Source: Conoideocrella luteorostrata | Taxonomy: Eukaryota > Ascomycota > Sordariomycetes > Hypocreales > Clavicipitaceae | NCBI GenBank assembly: GCA_032433595.1 | Contig: JASWJB010000041.1 | Span: 1-64,000 of the forward strand | Direction of reading: 5' to 3' | DNA length: 64,000 bases | Shown here: positions 56,934-64,000 of the stretch, one piece after another | Numbering within the stretch: the stretch's first letter is position 1 | Layout of the letters: the number at the start of each line of letters is the position of its first letter | Translations under genes and position numbers: made by a program | Notes under the pieces: model-generated | Seen by the model: the letters and a program-made list of their open reading frames with translations, nothing else | Databases searched by the model: none | What the model was told of the DNA's origin: nothing

Positions 56934-58935
56934 TTATCTAAGGGACGGTCGAAAAGGTCCGTCAATTTTTACCTCCCTGATGCCGTCCGGCATCAACCGG
57001 AGCCATTCATTCCAGCTTTCGATATCAACATTGTCGTCATTCAGTTTAATAGTCAAGTGAAGTTGCGGGTTATTCTCATAAGAGAAACTATTCCGCAGCG
57101 AGCTACCATGATACAGGGGTGAAAGAAATATTGAAGGTAATCTTGAATTACCTGACATCATAGCATGTAGCGGTGCGGGGAATGTGGTGATTGTTTCCCT
57201 CTCCGGTTTGCTGTCGTGTACCATCTGGGGGTATTGCGACAAGAGCAGTGAGTGTAACTCTGCGGCAGATAGTGGTGTTGTCCGGGCAGCACGAATCCTC
57301 AACTGCTCAGCCAGAGCGCGAGTAAAGGAGCATCGACCAAGCGATGCGACATGATCCTCAGATACTGATGCAGCAAGGAGTTCTAAAACCCCTTTCTGTC
57401 GCACAATCTTGGACGAAGGATAATATGCAGCATCCATGATAATGAGCGTATCGGCGCAAGCTTCTTCTAATACCTGCTGTATGCCACTCCACCTGCATGT
57501 AGACGCCTTTTCTTGGTCTCTAGAACTGCACTAGGAGTGTCAAAAAAAGGTCAACTGAAGAGATGAGCGAGCCACATACCTAGCCAGAATCATTTCTCTA
57601 TTACCGTCGAGATATGTATGCCCAGCATAGTACACAATTTTCAGCGCGTCGCGTTGGTCACGATCCTCAGAAAAATCATTGAGTTGACGTGAAAGCCATC
57701 GCCAGGAGCTTTTAAAGCCATCAGAGGCAGACGGGATAGCTTGGATATGAAACGTATAGTGATAGGATTTTTCGAAGACACCTGCTAAATCTCGGACTGC
57801 GTCTTGTACGATGGTCACATCGTCATCGTCTTGCCAGAACAGCAGCAAAACTTGTACGAAGTTATACCGACCACGGTTGGTAGCTGACAGTATTTTGGGA
57901 ATATTGAATTGCAACTCATTTTTCAGACTCTCAATTCCAGGCAGAGATAACGACTTCTCTAACCGTGGTCCGGATGGCAAAGGTGTACGGATTCGCGCGT
58001 CACTCAGCGGATGCCGGCTGGGTTGATGATGCGTGGACGGCGGAGAGTCTAGTTCCATTTCATGTGGATCATGTGCAAGACTTGGCTGTATGGTGCTGAG
58101 GGAAGATGCAGGGCTCAGCGGTGGCCCTATTCCGATTGTAAGGGGTGGAATCTCCGCAACAGTAGGACTGTGGGATCTGTGAAAACGGCCCATCAACTCC
58201 TCCCAGGTCATGTTGTGATGGCTAGGATGGCACTGTTGACGTTTTCAAGAATCGTTAGCGCAATCATGTCAATATCGGAAGGTTCGTTCTGAACCGGTTG
58301 AAGTTGGAGGTAATTGGAGCATCACAAGTAGGAAGAGTAGCATGTTAGAATACACCCGTGCTGTGAGAATAGTGGCAAGTTTGGGAACGAATGCAAGTAT
58401 TGAAAGTCAGACTTACAGCAACTCGCCTTCGACGACAGTCATGGCAAGCCCCTAGTTTTCTAATCAAGGCAGCCCGCTCTCTGGATTGTTGCGATAACGG
58501 TCCGGTCCGTCTCCTGCTGGCTCGACGGGTGTTAGAGACGTCGAAGCCGTCTTTGGCTGAGAATGTGGACTGATGTAAGTTTGGGGAGGTCTCGGCACTG
58601 TACGATGTGTTATTGGTCTCAGCTGAGGCCATGGTGGCTGTTGTAGCCTGCGTTGAAATCGATGACAAAGTATCTTTGCGTGGAGGGGGTGAGTCCGAAC
58701 GGATCATATGAGAAGATGTTGGCGAATACAACGAATGGCGCATCATGGGTTCCTCTGCACGCGGAGCTAATATAGGCGGCGATGTCGTTGAAATTGATGA
58801 GGTTGTACAGGGACCAAGGGCAGATATTGAGGCAGGAACATCAGGTGGTAGAGGGCTTCTCTCTTCTTGAACTGTCACCAGATTCGACCCGGATGTTGCT
58901 AGAGCGGCACCCGCCAGACTATGAGCAGAATCCAT
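56934..58935 (-). CDS. Caspase-like fungal protein lacking the catalytic cysteine
   Basis: Exons 58417..58935, 57580..58232 and 56934..57519 give 585 residues. Introns have GTAAGT and GTATGT donors; junctions restore RRRRVA-CHPSHHNMTWEEL and ILA-RDQEKAS. Residues 1-145 are disordered. A Cys/Arg/His cluster (GACHDCRRRRVACHPSHH, near 160-180) is conserved in fungi as I recall it. The C-terminal half resembles the caspase p20 fold: LKIVYYAGHTYLDGNREMILA (catalytic His position; active members have YYxGHG), then TLIIMDAAYYPSSKIVRQKGVLELLAASVSEDH, where active homologues have DCCYAG. Here the catalytic Cys is Ala. The tail, NVDIESWNEWLRLMPDGIREVKIDG, matches the C-terminus of fungal caspase-like proteins. 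A non-proteolytic role is inferred. Confidence 0.78.
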
Positions 58936-61900
58936 GGCTGTCAACAAAAATGTTCCACTCGAACTTAGTACTAAGAGCTCATTGTTAATCGACTTGGGCA
59001 AGGAGACACAGCATGAGGCAAGAGGAGGTGCGATGCCGAGAGGTGGCCACAGATGAACAGATGATTAACACATCAAGTAGATGGTTATTAGTTGCCTCAA
59101 ATCTGGACTGACTTCGCGCAACGAAGTTTGTTTCTCTCTCTCTCGCGCGCGCTCCTTTGGCTCTCGATATGTCAATAAGAGCCGATAGGAAACCGATGGT
59201 TTGCGACGATGTGGGCCAGGCGTAGTAAAACGAGTTCCTAGGTATTTTTCTATTTCTTTTCCGTTTTGACGAGAGAGATATGTAAATATTGTCTCTGGGG
59301 TAGAATTGACTCGATTTGGTTTCTAAAATAGGACGCCTGGTTGTGATGAAACTTGTGTCTTTTCCAGTAATGGCGCAAGTAGTTGTCCCGAGGCGGTTGG
59401 CGACCCCCACCAAGCATAAGAACGGCGGCGGCTTCAGAGTGCAGCGAGGGGAAGACAGGGAGTCAGCATAGCCGAGGAGGGGCGTAACAGCAGCACGGGG
59501 ACGCAACAACACGGGGGCGCTAATATGGATGGGTATCGGATCTGGTGTCTTGTTCACAGAGGTCCTTTGGATCAGCGCAGCAGTCAAAAGAAAGTAAACA
59601 AGACCTTGATCAAACCCTGGGATTGTATATTGATGAAATGCTCAGATCCCAATCGCATGTGCAGGGATGGGGAGTGACAGAGGAGATTTTTTCTCTGGCA
59701 TGCGCCGCACGAGCGTGGTCAATCTGATCAGTGAATCGCTTGACCACCCCAGATGCGGGATGCAGCGAGCTGAGTGCATACAAGCCCTTTGCGTTGGCCG
59801 ACCACACGTAGAAGACAAGTCCACCAAGTTAGTGTTGGAAAGTGGGAAGCAGAATCCGAAGTTCGAATATCTAGAGGTAAGAGACACAGGATGTCAAGCA
59901 ATAATGAGAATCAAGGACCGGACGTCGAACAATGGAATCCCAAGCTCATATAGTGTTAAGGAGCTGAGCAACTCGGATGTCAAAATTGGAGGGAGAAGCT
60001 CCTGCTGCCTAGTGAAAGTCCCTCCAATACGTGGGATTAAGAACCCTGCTTTGTATCCAGTATCCAACGGTCCAGCAGCCTCAACTTTCAACGTGATTTG
60101 GTAGTGACAAGCTGCCATATCTGCATGTATGTATGTACAAGAGCCGATGGCGGCCCAGTGGAGCAGAACGGTTGACCACTCCTGCACCTGCGCCGACGTC
60201 AACCCGCTGCCCAAAGTGGTGGGATGTGGAGATGAATAGACAGGTCAACTGGCTAATTAATGACAGTCAAATGTCAAACGTACAAGAGACATTGCCGAGT
60301 ATTTGGTGGTATGACTGCGGCCGCGTCGCCTGTTCATCTCGCCCAATCGTCAACCGTCTAATTCCAGTCTCTGGGCTAGGGTTACTGCTGCTGCTTCTGC
60401 CGCTGGCTCATACCATGGAGGCTTTAAAGCAGGTACCTAGGTAGGTGATATCGAATCGATTTTTTGAGGTTTGCCTGTCAGTTGCCAATTATCCAGGCAA
60501 GCCCACCAGCATCAACGAACCCGAGACCCGGCGAAATGTGATGGACCGACTGAAGGTAAGAATTTGTACGGAGTAGTAGGGTGGGATAAGCGGGACTCCG
60601 CGAAGACATGGGGTGGTGGAATTGACTAGAAGTTCACTACAGTGAATTAAAGAGCAGGACGTTCTTAAAAGGTACTACGTAGAAGAAACGTATATGGGCT
60701 ACTGTTAGCTGAAGTCGTAAATAATTCGTGCAACGCAAGCTCGAGTTGGAGCTGACCCGAGAACATTCTACGAAGACGACAGGGTAACTTTCTGTGTCTC
60801 GTGGGTCTCTACTCCGTTCGGCACGGAGCATTTTATTTTGTCTGGCAGAGACTCGCGAATCGACTGTGACAGTGTCTGTGGCAGTACGGAGTACGGAATA
60901 CCAGACATTCATCTAACCATGCAGACACTACGAGTAGACTCGGAGTGATTTTGCTGCTACAAAAGGCTGGTAGCTTGGCTGTCGAGAGCGGTTAGTTCTT
61001 CCCGATAGCCGTGGGAAGAACCGGGGCGCAGAATCACAACATGGCTATTCCTATGGACTAGCCTCTCAATTCGTGAACTCTACTCCGTACTCCGTAACAG
61101 ACTACGGAGTAACTACGGAGTAGCTACACTTGTACCTAAATTGGAATCTGCTCCACATCCACACACCGATGAGAGAGCTGGAAGTGTACCCCGTACACCC
61201 ATCCAGGTTTCGTCGTCATCGCGTCTATAATGCCCGAGGCCCATCATTAGCGTCTGCTGTAAACCACGAACTCAGAATGGCGGCCCAAGGCGAAGCGGGA
61301 CGGGATGGCATAGGGAGGTTCCTCCAGTTTAATTTTTCTCAGGACGCCAAGCAGCACCGAGTCTAAATACGCAAGAACAGGTTGACCGAAGGCACTCTGC
61401 AGAGACTATTGATGGCATTGAGGCTATTACTAGTAACGAGGGCTGAGAATCTGGCACAGTCACCCAAGTTTCGTATTGGCAGTTCGTTCGACCCTGCATG
61501 AACTCGCCCACGTAAACACTCAGCCTTCTAGAGCCTAGGCAAAGTTTCCCCATAATATCCAGGGGTCGGGAGCTTGACGTTGGTATACCATTCTGTTCCC
61601 AAGATGGGATGCGCGTATTCTACGGAGCAAGCATGTGCAAATTCCAATATCAAATGTTCCCTCCCTGTAAGTTGCGAAAAAACTCCGGGTTCTCTGCGCG
61701 TTGTGATTGGGTCCCCATTGGTCACCGTTTTGGCATCGTTGCCATCCAACCTGCTCTACTTACCAAAGACGCATCCTAGGTGAAGTCCCTAACGCGAACA
61801 TCGGAAGTGGGTCTTCATGCTTACCTGGGTAGGTGAAACAGCATTTGACGAATTTCTTCGAGGCACCTCATTCCGGTGAAAAGAGGACTTTCGAGATCAA

Positions 61901-63353
61901 TATCGTCGGCAGCTCAATTTGTACAACCCCTGTTTCCCCTCGACGAGACCTGTGGGTTCTGGGAACACAGTACCGAGGCTAACTCCATGCCAAACACCAG
62001 GGCATCAGGAGACGTAGTTTGGTCAACGTCGACACGGGAAGATACGGTCCAGTTCAGGACTTTGTAACCTGGAACTTTCTCCTCGCAAGTTCAGATAGAT
62101 CATTTTAAACATGCAAAGAGAGTGGGCGGAATACGGAATCGCGAAACATAATCTAGCCCAGCCAACCTGTGGCTCCAGCGCTGTGTCCAGTGTGTAAGTG
62201 GCCGTGAAAATGTAGAGCGGAAGCAGGCGGCTGGTATGGATAAGGGCAGTGATGTCAATGCTCGACTAAGGTGATGTGAAGCATTCTGTTGATGTGCGGG
62301 ATCCTAGCGAAATTATGATGATGATGCTGAGACCGTCATACTGATGTACGAGCAGAGAATCCCGACCTTGAAGACAGTGGGTACATGCGATGTGAGACTG
62401 TCAGATCTGGCTGCTGTGCTCCGTAAAGCGACAAACTGTTCTGGTGTCATCGCCTGCTGGCCCCTGTTTGGTCCCACCCCCACACCTCACTGGACCTCCT
62501 CCAGACAAAGTCGAACTTCAACACGGTTGGGCACATTTTACCCAATGGGTGGTTTGATATTCATTGACGAAATTTTCGGCTGGGCCGTTGAGCATGATCT
62601 AAAGTGTACTAGTAGAACCTATTGATTAGTGGATAATTTTGATTGTGCGTTCAGACTAGTGTGTTAGAGAAGTAAAGAGTTCTGCGAAAACCGCCGTCGT
62701 CCGGCTGGGCACAGCGCGGATGAGTGAACCCGACTTCATTTGCGCGTCAAAATGACTTGGTCGCTAGTTACTGCACGGCATGACCGGTTCTACCCTAAAA
62801 AAGTCAGCCTCGTACGGAGTACGCTGGTCTGTATGCTCGCCAACACAGCGCACATGCGCCGCGTTTCGACCCCATGCTTCACCGAGGTTCAAATGAATGC
62901 CCATAGTGCATGGACCTTGCTGTGTGACGTTGGCGTCTACCTCGTGCGGCTGTCAACAATAATTATGTCCCCAAGCCTGAAATAACAGACCCTGTTCATA
63001 GGTGAATGCAAAGAATTTCAAGACATGCAGATTAGTGATTAAGGAACACGTCATTGCACCATCCTTCACATCATTCGCAAATCAAAGTATATTCTGCGCT
63101 CCAAATAAGAGCCTAGTTCGTGAAAATGCAACACTAAGGGCTATTTCAAAGCTTCTCCTAGTGTAATATTTGATAACAGGCTTTTTTGGGTATATCAGCT
63201 CATCGCTCGCCCCTACCGAAGTTCCTCTTCCCAACCCAGCTAGATAAAATGCACGAATGGTCTGTTGCAATTGTAGAATGATTCTGGGTCATGTTCAAAA
63301 TAATCTCAATAAACACAAGTACATTTCCATACGCTGCGGCGATAATGTAGAAA
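58936..63353. other. Gene-poor 4.4-kb tract
   Basis: Between the caspase-like gene and the GT90 gene. Contains a CT/CG microsatellite (about 59127-59150) in a long leader region, motif copies at 60567, 60885 and 62813, and the four-copy hairpin at 61081-61122. One plus-strand ATG frame of 145 codons (59667-60104) has no domain and no splice partners; it may be chance. I see no other candidate gene. Confidence 0.6.
61081..61122. repeat. Hairpin of four TACTCCGTA/TACGGAGTA units
   Basis: Two overlapping TACTCCGTA copies (61081-61089, 61088-61096) are followed, after a six-base spacer, by two TACGGAGTA copies (61103-61111, 61114-61122). The inner arm 61088-61096 pairs perfectly with 61103-61111 around a six-base loop. 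The outer TACTCCG pairs with CGGAGTA at 61116-61122. The result is a compact cruciform-forming structure. Confidence 0.85.
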
Positions 63354-64000
63354 TCATTGGTTTTCCAAAGCTGATAGTTGACTCCATTCATCGCTTTTAT
63401 ACTCACTGCTAGCAAGTCTCTGATATCCTATTTCGTCTCTTCGGTCGTCAATCAACCTGCCCCATTCGAGGAGCAGCCGAAACAAATATATTTCCATATC
63501 TTTCTTTTGTAGCACCTTGGAGGCCCAACGTTGACCTTGTTGCGCTATCCACTCTGCATCACTAGAACGGCCCTTTATATATGTGTTAATGTTATTCATT
63601 TTAGCCTTATTCGCTGTTCCTGTGAAGTACAGTAATGTCGTGTGTAGTGCCTGGTACCGTGGGTCCACGGGCACGAAGTGCAACCACGGAGTGAGTCGAT
63701 CGGAATACCAGGTCTGGAATATTGTCGAAATAAAGGGTAGACTTTGTGAGCGAAGGACCTTCAATATATCTGCCGGTGGGCCGTCATCTTCGTCTGTTAA
63801 GAGAACATAGCGATAATTTAAAGGATTCTCCACCAAGGAGTTAACGCCGTACTCTTGCTTAAGGAGGTCACAATTTTTGCCGAAACAGGCGGGGAAATCC
63901 TCTATACCCACACGGAAAGATAGATCACGATTAGCCTCCAGGACTGACACAGATTCAGATTTGAACATGTCATCAGAGCCCTGAACGGGGAGAATCATTG
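63354..64000 (-). CDS. CAP10-type glycosyltransferase (GT90), 3' part
   Basis: The 3' exon of a gene that continues past the right edge; 214 residues are visible and the ATG at 63998 is probably internal. Family sequence is clear: NYRYVLLTDEDDGPPADILKVLRSQSLPFIST, then IFQTWYSDRLTPWLHFVPVDPRYQALH, and GRSSDAEWIAQQGQRWASKVLQKKDMEIYLFRLLLEWGRLIDDRRDEIGY at the end. GT90 enzymes transfer xylose or glucose onto polysaccharide or protein acceptors in the secretory pathway; fungal CAP10 homologues act in capsule or cell-wall glycans. Specificity cannot be read from this fragment. It stops at 63354. Confidence 0.88.
   Translation of the reverse strand, partial: MILPVQGSDDMFKSESVSVLEANRDLSFRVGIEDFPACFGKNCDLLKQEYGVNSLVENPLNYRYVLLTDEDDGPPADILKVLRSQSLPFISTIFQTWYSDRLTPWLHFVPVDPRYQALHTTLLYFTGTANKAKMNNINTYIKGRSSDAEWIAQQGQRWASKVLQKKDMEIYLFRLLLEWGRLIDDRRDEIGYQRLASSEYKSDEWSQLSALENQ

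Overview
The window is nuclear DNA of a filamentous ascomycete (Pezizomycotina). Eurotiomycetes is my best guess from protein similarity remembered rather than searched. Supporting evidence: short spliced introns (mostly 50-100 nt, GTAAGT/GTATGT-type donors, CTAAC-like branch points), a fungal lysine alpha-aminoadipate gene (homoisocitrate dehydrogenase), fungal mitochondrial ribosomal proteins, a DUF3176-type protein, a GT90/CAP10 glycosyltransferase and a caspase-like fungal protein. There is no operon structure. Genes lie on both strands as convergent or divergent neighbours. I found no convincing tRNA, rRNA or CRISPR.

Layout. 0-15.7 kb: GDP-mannose transporter (-), an AT-rich degenerate repeat tract, AVT3-type vacuolar amino-acid transporter (+), small HTH-like protein (-), nucleolar GTPase NOG2 (-) divergent from mitoribosomal mS26/PET123 (+), ADP1-type ABCG transporter with EGF-like ectodomain (-), and a PLP aminotransferase (+). 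17-31 kb: mitochondrial EF-G (+), homoisocitrate dehydrogenase (-), a disordered fungal protein (+), mitoribosomal uS8m (-), kynurenine 3-monooxygenase (-), methionine aminopeptidase 1 (+). 32-41 kb: cornichon/ERV14 cargo receptor (+, made of small exons), splicing factor PRP17 (+), a DUF3176 gene broken by one amber codon (+), and a multi-span membrane protein (-). 41.2-46 kb is gene-poor. 46-59 kb: F-box protein (+), SET-domain protein (+), WrbA/flavodoxin-like quinone reductase (-), HYPK-like protein (+), a large BRCT protein (-), and a caspase-like protein lacking the catalytic Cys (-). 59-63.3 kb is again gene-poor. The window ends inside a CAP10-type glycosyltransferase (-). Most genes are housekeeping: mitochondrial translation (mS26, uS8m, EF-G), ribosome assembly (NOG2), N-terminal processing (MAP1, HYPK), secretion and glycosylation (GDP-mannose transporter, cornichon, GT90), and lysine and tryptophan metabolism.

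The most unusual signal is in the intergenic DNA. The 9-mer TACGGAGTA/TACTCCGTA occurs exactly 33 times by my manual count, about 0.5 expected at random, and never in an exon I mapped. It also forms the outer ends of a 288-bp inverted-repeat (MITE-like) element at 33511-33798. The interior of that element matches a second, transition-rich copy at 5817-5926. Other points of interest are the caspase-like protein with an apparently dead active site, a single TGG-to-TAG-type nonsense codon in an otherwise intact DUF3176 gene, and two GC-AG introns in adjacent divergent genes. All exon boundaries were derived by hand from splice signals, frame continuity and family similarity.
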